A stretch of 64,000 nucleotides of DNA from Neoarius graeffei (taxonomy: Eukaryota; Chordata; Actinopteri; Siluriformes; Ariidae). Position 1 is the first letter of the stretch. Each line of letters begins with the position of its first letter. Position numbers and translations under genes: made by a program. Positions 12,144 to 22,880 of the stretch are shown here, piece by piece. Location of the stretch: the NCBI RefSeq assembly GCF_027579695.1, contig NC_083571.1, forward strand, positions 47,058,390-47,122,389. The letters run 5' to 3'. The notes under the pieces were generated by a model, which ran no database searches, was not told the origin of the DNA, and saw only the letters and a program-made list of their open reading frames with translations.

Positions 12144-12530
12144 TGGGCAGCACGGTGGTGTAAGTGGTTAGCACGGTCGCCTCACAGCAAGAGGGTTCTG
12201 GGTTTGAGCCCAGCGGCCGGCAGGGGCCTTTCTGTGTGGAGTTTGCATGTTCTCCCCGTGTCTGCATGGGTTTCCTCCGAGTGCTCCAGTTTCCCCCACA
12301 GTCCAAAGACATGCGGTTAGGTTAACGTGGGACGGCCTTGGGCTGAGGTGCCCTTGAGCGAGGCACCTAACTCCCAACTGCTCCCTGGACGCTGTTAGCA
12401 TGGCTGCCCACTGCTCTGGGTATATGTGTCTGCTCATTGCTCATGTGTGTGTGCATATGTGTGTTCACTGCTTCAGATGGGTTAAATGCAGAGAGGAATT
12501 TCACAAGCGTGTGCTGAATAAAGTTGTTGT
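12144..12530 (+). mobile_element. Chimeric SINE: common head, different tail
   Basis: The head (GGCAGCACGGTGGTGTAAGT to AAAGACATGCGGTTAGGTTA) is that of the common SINE here. From about 12326 it switches to CTGAGGTGCCCTTGAGCG, CCAACTGCTCCC, TTCACTGCTTCAGATGGG and a TTCACAAG...AATAAAGTTG end, the tail of the other SINE type seen at 63150-63430. This suggests template switching. Confidence 0.85.
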
Positions 12531-12817
12531 CGTCATCATCAAAAAGAACAGTTTTTTGTTTTGTTCTGTTTTTTACTGTTTGCTATACATTACTGTAGAC
12601 TCATATATGTAATAATTCACCATTAACTTGAGCTTACACAATTGCCACTGCCAGCTAGCAGTTCCTGACTACATAGCTGGTAATATTATTACACCCTCCC
12701 ATACTCTCCATAAACCTGAAGTTGTTGAGATACTTGTTTTCATTTTCTTTTTTTTTTCCAAGCTAATGATTTTGGACAATCAAATTGTTTACTGCTGTTT
12801 TTTAAATGGTGAATTGT

Positions 12818-13195
12818 TCATTTCATTTCATTATCTCTAGCCGCTTTATCCTGTTCTACAGGGTCGCAGGCAAGCAGGAGCCTATCCCAGCTGACTACGG
12901 GCGAAAGGCGGGGTACACCCTGGACAAGTCACCAGGTCATCACAGGGCTGACACATAGACACAGACAACCATTCACACTCACATTCACACCTACGCTCAA
13001 TTTAGAGTCACCAGTTAACCTAAAATGCACGTCTTTGGACTGTGGGGGAAACCGGAGCACCCGGAGGAAACCCACGCGGACACGGGGAGAACATGCAAAC
13101 TCCACACAGAAAGGCCCTCACCAGCCACGGGGCTCGAACCCGGACCTTCTTGCTGTGAGGCGACAGCGCTAACCACTACACCACCGTGCCGCCCC
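12818..13195 (-). mobile_element. tRNA-headed SINE, ATGAG-type
   Basis: Full-length copy flanked by 12-bp duplication ATGGTGAATTGT (12806-12817, 13196-13207). The tail is reduced to TCATTTCATTATCTC. Confidence 0.93.
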
Positions 13196-13242
13196 ATGGT
13201 GAATTGTGAGCAGTAAAAAAGTTACTATTACACAGTAAAGTG

Positions 13243-13455
13243 GGCAGCGTGGTGGTGTAGTGGTTAGCACTGTCTCCTCACAGCAAGAAGGTTCTGGGTT
13301 CGAGCCTAGTGGCTGACGGGGGCCTTTCTGTGTGGAGTTTGCATGTTCTCCCCATGTCTGCCTGGGCTTCCTCTGGGTGCTCCGGTTTCCCCCACAGTCC
13401 AAAGACATGTAGTTAGGTTAACTGGCTATTCTAAATTGCCCATAGGTGTGAATAT
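13243..13455 (+). mobile_element. 3'-truncated tRNA-headed SINE
   Basis: Has A-box, B-box and core up to TTGCCCATAGGTGTGAAT and then stops. A short further fragment of the same core lies at 13615-13700, and a minus-strand tail fragment of the second SINE type at about 13705-13765. Confidence 0.85.
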
Positions 13456-13801
13456 CTGAGCACGAGTAGTTTGGCGGTTGCCAACGGCGCCTTTGTATAC
13501 CTTCGACTTGGCCATGTTAAGCTGTGTCCTTCATAATTCAGCTGTAAGAAAGGATGATTCCAGCACTATTGAACTTGCAGAAATGACACTCTATAAGTCC
13601 AGTATCAATAACCTCTTTATGTGTGGAATTTGCATCTTTTCTCCATGCTGCATGGCTTTCCTCCGGGTGCTCTGGTTTCCCCCACAGTCCAAAGACACGA
13701 GGGTTAGAAGAAGAAACCTTTATTTTGTCACATATACACTCAAGCACAGCAAAATTCCTCCTCTGTATTCTCTGAGCTGCTACTAGCTGCCAGCATCTTA
13801 A

Positions 13802-14496
13802 AGTGCATATTCTGGACCAATTTTGTTGTTTTTTTTTATATGAAAGTATGTCCCTTTACACACTCATCCAGAAGGGTAATTTTGCACAAGGCCATCTGTC
13901 TACAGCAGAAAAAAATAAAATAACAAAACGCGTCTGGAAAAATCCCAAGCGAGTCTGGAGCCAGATTTGTGACGTCACCTGCGGAAGCGCCAGCAGGCTG
14001 CGCGAGCTTTGCACGGTTTCAGTGCACAGCCTGTGTAGACCAAGCGTTCCCAATTCTCTCTCACTCAATGCGTTTACATGCACATAGAGAAAATCGAATT
14101 TCTGCCGTTGCTCGACTGAAATCGAAGCTCTAAATGGCATATAAACACCTTAGCTCGGCTGAAATTGAACCGAACTTGATTTCTCGCAATCGAGCTACAC
14201 GACCTAGATTATGCGATTGTAGCCGAGCTACTTAGTGCATGTAAACCCTATCGAGCTACGGAGTCGAGCCGCTTACTTCAGCGCTGCCCCTTCCGGAAGT
14301 GACGAGTGACGAGACCACAAGCGGGAAACACAACAGCCTCGGTCGGCATGACAACGAATCATGACAACGGCATGAATCTTTTCTTTTTGTGGCATTGTTT
14401 GCACTGTTAAAATTTAGCTCACTTACTGCATCACCAAATACATCTGTACAGCTGTTGCATAGCTGTGAATTGTGTACATAAACAAGTCACTGTATT

Positions 14497-14569
<73 letters not shown>

Positions 14570-15512
14570 AACATCTGAAGAATGTCAATAAAAACAAAAC
14601 AATTGAACTTTTTGTGTGTTTATTAAGACATAAGTTAAATTGTAAGCAAAAAAAAATATTTTTTTGTAAGCAAAAAATTGACTTTAGAAAAATATTATTG
14701 TGCAAAATAAGTTGTCTTACAAAACAGTGGTCTGCGCCGGACAGTTTGTAGCCATACAGTCTGTTAGAGCAAGCCTAACAGCTTGAACATGGAACTGCCA
14801 GTGTTGCCAGATTGGGGGGTTTTAAGTGCATTTTGGCGGATTTGAACATGTTTTGGGCTGGAATACGTCAGCAGTATCTGGCAACACTATAGCTCTTCTT
14901 CATGACGACAACCGGAAGTGTACCAACACGATGGGGCGTGTAGCGCCACGTGTGGCTCAGGTGCACAATGCACCTTGCACAATAGCCCGATTTCACTTGT
15001 GCATGTAGGATTGGATTTCTCTGGCACCCCTGCTGGGACCCTTTGCTCGATTACCAACAGCAGCTCGATTTGGATGTGCATGTAAACGTACTGATTGTCT
15101 GGTCTTTTGGGAAACAATGAGTACTAATCCCATCAAGACTGGTGTTGCTACACCCTCCTATGATACATCTGTTAACCATTTTAATAATTACGTGATAACG
15201 TTGAAGAAATTTGCAGAAAACCACCAGGTCGTTTTCTCATAAATAAACCAGCGCTGACGTAGGATTCAGAGGGAGGCGTCCCGCAGATGACGTCACGAAA
15301 ATCAATGTTTGCCAGGAAATCCAAATGCCAAGTTTTTTCAGAGGTGGACCAATTCACCTCAAATGGCTTGATTTCAACTGAATTTTTCTGGTATTGCACA
15401 AGGTAAAAAAAATTGCACAAAATGCAAAATGTGACAGATATTTGACCAAAGTTTAATTTAAAATAGGAGAATTACATTGATCATGCTCCTGAATTTACCC
15501 GTGATATGCACT
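13802..15512. mobile_element. TTAA-flanked DNA element (Kolobok or piggyBac type) with nested MITE
   Basis: Inverse ends AGTGCATAT are each bounded by TTAA (13798-13801, 15513-15516). A TTAA duplication is shared by the Kolobok and piggyBac groups and I cannot choose between them. No transposase is visible. The interior is interrupted by a second element at about 14066-15097. Confidence 0.7.
14066..15097. mobile_element. MITE with GCGTTTACATGCACAT-type ends and internal TA run
   Basis: The left end AATGCGTTTACATGCACAT faces the inverse of GTACGTTTACATGCACAT at the right. CGA-rich segments (ATCGAGCTAC, GAGTCGAG) are repeated near both ends. A (TA)n run occupies 14510-14566. Superfamily is not resolved. 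Confidence 0.65.
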
Positions 15513-15529
15513 TTAACTCCCCTGGGCTG

Positions 15530-16456
15530 CTTCTCTAGCCTTCAGGCTGCCTAATGGCTGCCCCGTTAGGTCAACTGGCTACTCTCGACTGCCCATAGGT
15601 GTGAATGTGAGTGTGAATGGTTGTTTGTCTCTGTCTAGGCCTGCAATAGATTGGCAACCTGCCCAGGGTGAATCCTACCTCTTGCTTAAAATCAGCTGGG
15701 ATTGGCCCCAGCTTGACCCTGACTGGTGAGTGATATAGCCCATGTTTACATTAGACCGTATCAGCGTATCATCAGATTAACGTTTTTAAAAAGATTAGTG
15801 TGCACACAGCAACACCAATACACGAGTTGCGTGCACACAGCAACACCAATACACGGATACGCTCGGCTCCGCAGGCATCCTGCGCTCCAAATCACTCCGC
15901 CCTGAACAGCGAGTGCCCTCTGGAGGGTGCGCACTCCGGCCTTGCGCAGCTCACAGAGCGCGCAAGTGAAGTGCACAACCACTGATTCGGGACTGAGCCG
16001 CTGTGTGTGTGATCCCAGCGCATATCACTTACCACTTGCAAGTGGAAGGATGGCAAGCCTAAAGACAATCATAACTACACAATGGGCAGTATTTGCATCA
16101 GTATTTGCAGTATTTTCATACTTTTATACTCTTTAATGAAAGGTGATACAAGGCGGAAGTCCGCACCGTTTTTCAGCAGTCGTGTCACATGACCAACGCC
16201 AGCGAATCAGGAAGGTGGATGTCACAGTGACGTTATCCAATGACGACGCCAGCTAGAGCTCAGCACAGCATATCCGCGTATCTCAATGTTTATACAGCAC
16301 CGGAGCTGACACGATCTAGATTGAATACGTGGACCCTGGCGGATTCCCGTTTCCCGGTGTTTCCAGGCTGTTTAATGTAAACGGACAGTGCATCCGCGAA
16401 GAAAACGAGACAGATACAGTCTAATGTAAACTTGGCCATAGATAATGGATGGATGA
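15530..16456 (+). mobile_element. Old SINE 3' part split by a MITE
   Basis: TAGGTCAACTGGCTACTC through CAGCTGGGATTGGCCCCAGC is a diverged SINE 3' half. The tail ATAATGGATGGATG continues at 16440 after the MITE. Confidence 0.75.
15735..16438 (-). mobile_element. MITE with GTTTACATTAGACCGTATC-type ends, inside a SINE
   Basis: The left end reads CATGTTTACATTAGACCGTA and the right end is the inverse of GGCCAAGTTTACATTAGACT. The SINE tail ATAGATAATGGATGGATG resumes directly after it. The target duplication is not clear. A second copy in opposite orientation begins at 63556 and runs off the window. Confidence 0.75.
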
Positions 16457-16562
16457 GTTTCAGTTACTCCATGACTGTGTTTGACTCACATTTGTTTATA
16501 TCACATTAACATTAATATCATGAACAAGGACAAGAAATACACATTAATATTTTAGAAATGTA

Positions 16563-17560
16563 TGGGTGGTACGGTGGTGTAGTGGTTAGCACTGTCGCCT
16601 CACAGCAAGAAGATTCTGGGTTTAAGCCCAGTGGAGCTCTGTGTGGAGTTTGCATGTTCTCCCTGTGTCTGCTTGGGTTTCCCCCACAGTCCAAAGACAT
16701 GCAGGTTAGGCTAATTGGTGGCTCTTGTGAACGATTGTTTGTCTCTAATGCCGCTTTTCCACTACCAACGCGGCTGAGTTGGGCTGAGCCGTGCCGTGCT
16801 GAGTTGGGCTGAGTCGAGCTGAGTGGGGCTGTTGGAGTTGCATTTCAACAACAACCGCGCTGAACCGTGCTGGCTGGAAGTGGGTGGACACATTGGGTGG
16901 AGTTAGCGAAAGTGGGTGGACATCACGTGATGTCGTTAGGCGGCGCAAACAGTGACATCAGTGACCTTTTAAGCGGTAGTCTCATGACCCGGATAGTAAA
17001 CAATAAACATGGAGTTGTTAGTGTTGCTGGTCTTGGTGCTGTGGCTTGTTGTCACCGACAACGCCAACAGATACTGGCAAGAGCGTATAGATGAGGCGAG
17101 GCGCATAAGGCTTCAGAAATTCTCGTAATTCGTAATTCTTCTTCTTCCGGGTTTACGGTGTTTACAGATCCCAGCGTGCCCGCGGGGCGTGTGTGGGCGT
17201 GTGAGGACACTCCTCCTCACCAATCAGTGCACAGGGGAGTGTCTCCTCACGCCCCTAGCCCCACTCGGCTTGGTTTGGCTCGCTTCAGCCCCACTCCAAA
17301 ACCGTGCGAGTTTTGGGGGCTGAGCAGGGCTGAAGCGAGCTGAGTCGTGCTGTTCTGAGGTAGTCGAAACGCGAGCCGTGTCGGGCTGAAGTGAGCTGAA
17401 GTGAGCTGAAGTGAGCTGAAAAAGGGTAGTGGAAAAGGGCCATAAGTGTCAGCCCTGTGATGACCTTGTACCCCACCTCTCACCCATAGTCAGCTGGGAT
17501 AGGCTCCAGCTTGCCTGCAACCCTGCACAGGATAAGCAGTTACGGATAATGGATGGATTA
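16563..17560 (+). mobile_element. tRNA-headed SINE split by a Harbinger-like element
   Basis: The head is at 16563 and the tail GATAATGGATGG ends at about 17560. A 14-bp duplication ATTTTAGAAATGTA (16549-16562, 17561-17574) brackets both parts, which proves they are one insertion. The central GTTTGTCTC...GTGTCAGCCC is broken by 16746-17439. Confidence 0.93.
16746..17439 (+). mobile_element. PIF/Harbinger-like element splitting a SINE
   Basis: Begins TGCCGCTTTTCCACTAC and ends GTAGTGGAAAAGGGCCA, flanked by TAA on both sides; a 3-bp TWA duplication is the PIF/Harbinger signature. Subterminal regions are full of short CGGCTGAG and GCTGAAGTGA repeats. A short frame at 17009-17128 reads MELLVLLVLVLWLVV then RYWQERIDEARRIR. 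It could be a left-over first exon of a HARBI1-like nuclease, but this is uncertain. Confidence 0.82.
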
Positions 17561-18044
17561 ATTTTAGAAATGTACTTAATGTTTGGAACATTACACCCCT
17601 AATTTATTCAAGATTAGTGTGTAGAAACATGTCTAAACTGATTTTCTCTCTGGTGATATGAAGGATTGTGTCTTTCAAATGAGCAGAAAGCATGCCTTGC
17701 CTATGTTACATGTTTGTTGAAGTACTGTATGTGCACACTAAATGTTAATCCACTATTCGGAATTTTGTGCCGATTCTTTTTAAAAGGGAGTTGCAAAAAA
17801 GAGTGCAAAGCATTGTGGGATTGTGAGCGATGACAAACTGACTCCAGGTGCAGAGGGGAAAAAAAGATGTGAATTTCAAATTTATGCAAATAATAAACAG
17901 CAGCCAGTGACTTATGGTGCAAAGAAATGTTGTCTGATCACAGATCATGGTCTGAGTAGACAGCGTTGTCATCTACAAAGTTGTTTATCGCATGATCTCA
18001 GTTCTCTGTAATGCATGACCCAGTGATTCAGTATGATCCATCAG

Positions 18045-19625
18045 CAGAGGTGGACAGTAACGAAGTACATTTACTTGAGTACTATACTTAAGTACACTTT
18101 TTGAGTATCTGTACTCATCTCATCTCATTATCTCTAGCCGCTTTATCCTGTCCTACAGGGTCGCAGGCAAGCTGGAGCCTATCCCAGCTGACTACGGGCA
18201 AAAGGCGGGGTACACCCTGGACAAGTCGCCAGGTCATCACAGGGCTGACACATAGACACAGACAACCATTCACACTCACACCTACAGTCAATTTAGAGTC
18301 ACCAGTTAACCTAACCTGCATGTCTTTGGACTGTGGGGGAAACCGGAGCACACCCATGCGGACACGGGGAGAACATGCAAACTCCACACAGAAAGGCCCT
18401 CGCCGGCCACGGGGCTCGAACCCGGACCTTCTTGCTGTGAGGCAACAGCGCTAACCACTAAACCACCGCGCCGCCCTAGTATCTGTACTTTACTTGAGTA
18501 TTTTTTTTTGGAAACTTATGACTTTAACTTCACTACATTTGAAAGGCAAATATCGTACTTTTCACTCCACTACATTTCTGTCAAGGTCCTCGTTACTCGT
18601 TACTATGAAGCAGGTCTGAAAGTGGATGTTTTTTCTTTTCATTTCTAAAACGTGATGGTTTTTTCGCAGGTGACACTGAGACAGTCTATCGGTAATCACT
18701 AGGGTCACGTCACGTCCATAGACTGTATAAAATCAAATTCAATGATTTGTCCGCAGCATTATTTAACACGATCAGAATGGAAGGAGGCGGTTCTTCTGGG
18801 GAATGCACACACCCAGGGCCCATGAACTCATGTTTCAGTTTTCTGAAAGGATTAAAGATTTGTTTCGTTTTAAATGTTTGCTTTGTTTGCCAAAAATGAA
18901 CCACATCACGGCCTACAAAAACTCACCGACCAACCTGCAGGAGCATATTGAGGTCTATAAACATTCCAAGAGAAAGCCTGCAATGAAGTTGTCTGTGCTT
19001 TTAGAGCTAGCGATAACATTGCAATAGCTATGCAGTCTGGTTAGTCAAATGACTTTCTATAGATTTGCCCACCAAGTTGCCATCGCCTTGTCCACGGCTA
19101 ACGTTTACACATAGCTAGTTAACTTGGACACTGTTAGTTAGCATGTAAAAGCGGAGTTATGCTAAGATGAATAACGTTAACTTATCTGAAGTCCTTTCAG
19201 AAATCTGTTTTAGTATAATCTTGCCAAATAAACAGAATGTAGAAATCTTTCTTTTCTAGTAGTGTTAGCTACCCAATATGATTTCAAGTTTGAAAGGCGT
19301 TTGCTAGCATGTCAGGTGGAGTTTCACTGACTAGCTAGCTTAACGTTAAACCACCATGATGGCACAGCATGCGTTCATTTTGTGAATTCACATTTCTGTC
19401 TTTGGTAACGGCATTAGGTCTTGTAAGCGTTGTGGCAATAATACAATAATGCATTGACAGAAAATGTACTTTTAATACTTAAGTATTTTTAAAAGCAAGT
19501 ACTTCAGTACTTTAACTTAAGTAAAAATTTGACTGTATAACTTTCACTTGTATCAGAGTAACATTTGACCAGCGGGATCTGTACTTTGACTTAAGTAATG
19601 AAGTTAGGTGCTTAGTCCACCTCTG
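18045..19625 (+). mobile_element. hAT element with BED-finger exon and nested SINE
   Basis: It starts CAGAGGTGGACAGTAACG and ends GTCCACCTCTG, with 8-bp flanks TCCATCAG and TTCATCAG (one mismatch). At 18860-18970 a frame reads FKCLLCLPKMNHITAYKNS then PTNLQEHIEVYKH, a BED-type zinc finger of a hAT transposase. The catalytic part is missing. A SINE is inserted at 18116-18477. Confidence 0.85.
18116..18477 (-). mobile_element. tRNA-headed SINE, ATGAG-tail type, inside a hAT element
   Basis: Flanked by perfect 12-bp duplication AGTATCTGTACT (18104-18115, 18478-18489). The body is close to the other ATGAG-type copies, so probably young. Confidence 0.94.
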
Positions 19626-19762
19626 TTCATCAGACAGCATCAGATTTCACACACAAATTAGATCTTTTTATATTTTTATTTATTTCTCTTTGTAAATCAG
19701 GGCTGAGTATATAGTGATGATACATGTTGGATTACTCGGCAGTCCATTGTATTGTCAACTTC

Positions 19763-19862
19763 TTCAGGTTTTAGATTAGATTAGATTAGATTAGATTAGA
19801 TTAGATTAGATTAGATTAGATTAGATTAGATTAGATTAGATTAGATTAGATTAGATTAGATT
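19763..19862. repeat. (GATTA)n microsatellite
   Basis: About 20 uninterrupted copies of a 5-bp unit, just right of the hAT element. Confidence 0.97.
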
Positions 19863-20222
19863 CACTTTATTTACGGTTGTTTATTGCCTGTTCTTTGGAC
19901 AAAGCTCTCACCTATTGCTAGTCCATTTGTGGAAACATAGTCTTATGTTGCATGGATCACTTTTGGCTCCTTGAACAGCACAACATGATTTGAATTCTGG
20001 ACACATTTACTGTTAACCTTCATAGACTTGCATCATTGCCAGACAGTGTGTTTTACAATCTTGATGCAGTGTAGTACTGTAAAATTTTTCTTTTTTTACT
20101 TTTGTAGAAAAGAAAAGTTAAGTATCTACAAATACAAGACATCACTATGCTTTGTTTGCAATCACATGACTTTTTGCCTCCTGGTTCACTTCCGGTTTCC
20201 AAGTGGCAGGCAACAATCAAAG

Positions 20223-20579
20223 ATGGTGTCCAAGTCAAGTATGCGTCCGTCGTCATCTTGTGGAAAACATTCTACATCTGACTATGTTAACAGACTAGAA
20301 CCAAAAGCAAAATCAAGATATAGAGAAAAAATATATCCTTGCGATGGATTGGACCCCTACAACTTAAAAAAGACAGACTTTTCCAGCAAGTTCAACAACT
20401 TTCCAAACATACAGGTTCTGGACATTTCCAATTATCTGGGAGTCCAAACATTGTTTTACATGAAGAATCAAATGAAAGCTTTCAAAAGTCTTGAAGCCTA
20501 TAACTTTTTTGTTTGTGGCTGGGTTCATGACATTGGAATAAGACTTCTAAAGGACAATAATCATCTTAGTTTTGTGAGG
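20223..20579 (+). pseudogene. First exon of a SWIM/YqaJ-type transposon protein
   Basis: From ATG at 20223 the 119-codon frame reads MVSKSSMRPSSSCG, later YPCDGLDPYNLKKTDFSSKF, ISNYLGVQTLFY, KAFKSLEAYNFFVCGWVHDI and LSFVR. It ends at a canonical donor (AGG|GTAAGT, phase 0). A Lys-x-(Y/F)KSLEAYNxFxxGWV motif is, in my memory, typical of multi-copy fish proteins that continue with a SWIM zinc finger and a YqaJ-like nuclease and that are thought to belong to a DNA transposon. Those later domains are not visible downstream, so this is probably an internally deleted copy. Upstream in-frame codons to 20028 look like non-coding sequence. Confidence 0.6.
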
Positions 20580-21480
20580 GTAAGTAATGTAAGCTGAAGA
20601 GTAGTATGTGGTTCAAGTTGGAGCTGCTATAAGCATTTTTGCAATGATAACTTACATTTTATTTCATGGCATTTCAAACGTAGCTCAGACTTATGAATTG
20701 ACATCATTGGACAACCTGAAAAAATACGTAAACAATCAAGTTTCAGTCGAGGCCAACCTACAAACTAGTTTTATCATTTCATCAACGGTTTGTTTTATGA
20801 CATCCAAAACGTAAGAAAACTCATTTAACGTTAGAAGTTTTGATTTTACATACATAAACTTGATGTATGGTACCTTTAACAAAATGATCGCTGCAAGCAC
20901 GAGCATGTGGACTCTTGATTCCTTTCGAACACAGTGAAAGGTTTGTGAGCCATTTTTCATGGTGTCTTTTTGAGATATTTTTTGTTCTTTCACCCTTGTG
21001 CACAACTTATTTTGGTATCCTATAATACCTTTTGTCTTTTTCTCAATTTGATTGGTTTGAACATCCAAATACAGAACAACAATCTGGCATATTTGGAGGC
21101 AAAACACAAGAAACTACCGCAAAGCAACTGTAAACAAATATGATGCCTGCCCGTCAGCTGGAAATCTGAATACATAATGAGGCGGCTCACTACCGGAAGT
21201 GACGTCTATTGCAAACAAAGAATATACAAGGTCTTCAACCCTGAAAAATTTTGTGCCCTTGTCTTTCATGAGCAGGCCCCATGGGAACCTTTTGTGGTGG
21301 GTGGGGGTATGTTTAGGGCCTGATCCATAAGCTGAATGGATCTGGGGGGAAGGGTGGGGGACATCCAGGCACTTGCCAAGGGTCTGAGAGTATGACTCCA
21401 TTTAGGGCTCATAATTGGCTTCTGGTGTAAGTCTTGCAGCATGGCTTGTTAGTGACTCCAAGCTGAATTTATAGTAGTAT

Positions 21481-21846
21481 ATGGGTGGCACGGTGGTGTT
21501 GTGGTTAGCACTGTCACCGCACAGCAAGAAGGTTCTGGGTTCAAGCCCAGTGGCCGACAGGGGTCTTTTTGTGTGGAGTTTGCATGTTCTCCCCATGTTT
21601 ACGTGGGTTTCCTCTGGGTGCTCCGGTTTCCCCCACAGTCCAAAGACATGCAGGTTAGGTTAATTTGTGGCTCTAAATTGACTGTAGGTGTGAATGTGAG
21701 TGTGAATGGTTGTTTGTTTCTATGTTTCAGCCCTGTGATGACCTGGCAACTTGTCCAGGGTGTACCCTGCCTCTCGCCCATAGTCAGCTGGGATAGGCTC
21801 TAACTTGCTCGCGATCCTGCACAGGATTATGGATAATGGATGGACT
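21481..21846 (+). mobile_element. tRNA-headed SINE, ATGG-tail type
   Basis: Complete from GGGTGGCACGGTGGTG to ATAATGGATGGA. The flanks TATAGTAGTAT and TATAGTATGTAG may be an imperfect target duplication. Confidence 0.9.
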
Positions 21847-21849
21847 ATA

Positions 21850-22880
21850 TAGTATGTAGTATCAAAGTCAAAGTCCCTCTCATGCCAGAATATGGTCTTC
21901 CCAGGCAGTCTCCTGTCCCAGTACTAACCAACTCTTTAAGGCATATGGGTGTGGCGACGATCTCTGTTTCGATAGCCCTCGGCCTCTCGCCTATACAGCT
22001 AGGGTTATAATGGGGGGCTAGTCCTCTGGTAACCATGAGAGTTTGACTTCCCCACTCACATCTGTATTGCAGCATGCCTTGCCAGATGGTAGTAGGTACA
22101 ATTTTTATGATAGTCTTTGGTATGACCCAACCGCAAGTAGAACTCGCGATCTCCCGGTCGAAACCCATACGAAAAAGAACAGTAAAGAACTTATAAGAAT
22201 TTACCACTGTCTTAGTAGTAAATCCTTATAAATATAAGGATAAATCCTTATAAGGATTTATAAATAAATATATATGCCATGTATGATTTACTCCTGAAAG
22301 TGGCCCATTTTGCATTTTCCTCATACAAATTTTTTATGAAAATCTAGTATGTATGAAGTGAACATTGTGCATGGTTTTTACAGATAATGTGTATGATGAA
22401 TTACACCGTCTTTGTATGCTTCATGTAATGTTTGTAGTTTTAAATTATATTTTACAGTTTAAAATGTACATGCCTTTTATATGTAAATCCAACACAAACA
22501 TATGTGGATTTACATATAAAAGGCATATACATTTTAAACTGTAAAATATAATTTAAAACTACAAACATTACATGAAGCATACAAAGACGGTGTAATTCAT
22601 CATACACATTATCTGTAAAAACCATGCACAATGTTCACTTCATACATACTAGATTTTCATAAAAAATTTGTATGAGGAAAATGCAAAATGGGCCACTTTC
22701 AGGAGTAAATCATACATGGCATATATATTTATTTATAAATCCTTATAAGGATTTATCCTTATATTTATAAGGATTTACTACTAAGACAGTGGTAAATTCT
22801 TATAAGTTCTTTACTGTTCTTTTTCGTATGGGAAGGCAGACATGCTAACCACTAGGCCAACTCGCAGTCAGTATGTAGTA
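21850..22880 (-). mobile_element. Composite SINE-like element with tRNA-like head and 5S-like block
   Basis: On the minus strand the head reads GTTGGCCTAGTGGTTAGCAT, an A-box-like motif. After the palindrome, GGGTTTCGACCGGGAG could serve as a B-box. Further on, TTGGTTAGTACTGGGACAGG and AGACTGCCTGGGAAGACC match the 3' half of vertebrate 5S rRNA (GGTTAGTACTTGGATGGGAG, ACCGCCTGGGAA). The tail is ACTTTGACTTTGATAC. The combination of a tRNA-like head and 5S-like block is what I see; its family is not identified. Confidence 0.6.
22164..22832. repeat. 669-bp near-perfect palindrome with 15-nt loop
   Basis: The left arm 22164-22490 and right arm 22506-22832 are each 327 bp and are inverse copies. 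I find one mismatch (near 22468) and no indels. The loop is AACACAAACATATGT. The ends are CCCATACGAAAAAGAAC and its inverse. It interrupts a SINE-like element between its tRNA-like boxes. No protein frame is present. It may be a foldback MITE or a recent inverted duplication. Confidence 0.95.

Noticed and set aside
20028..20222. Longer start of the 189-residue frame
   Set aside because: The added residues are low-complexity and lie outside the conserved part; the 20223 ATG has better context and begins the family-like sequence.
21880..21935. 5S rRNA gene
   Set aside because: Only the 3' half resembles 5S and it is embedded in a repeat.
22164..22832. miRNA gene
   Set aside because: The stem is far too long and perfect for a miRNA precursor; a foldback repeat is the better reading.
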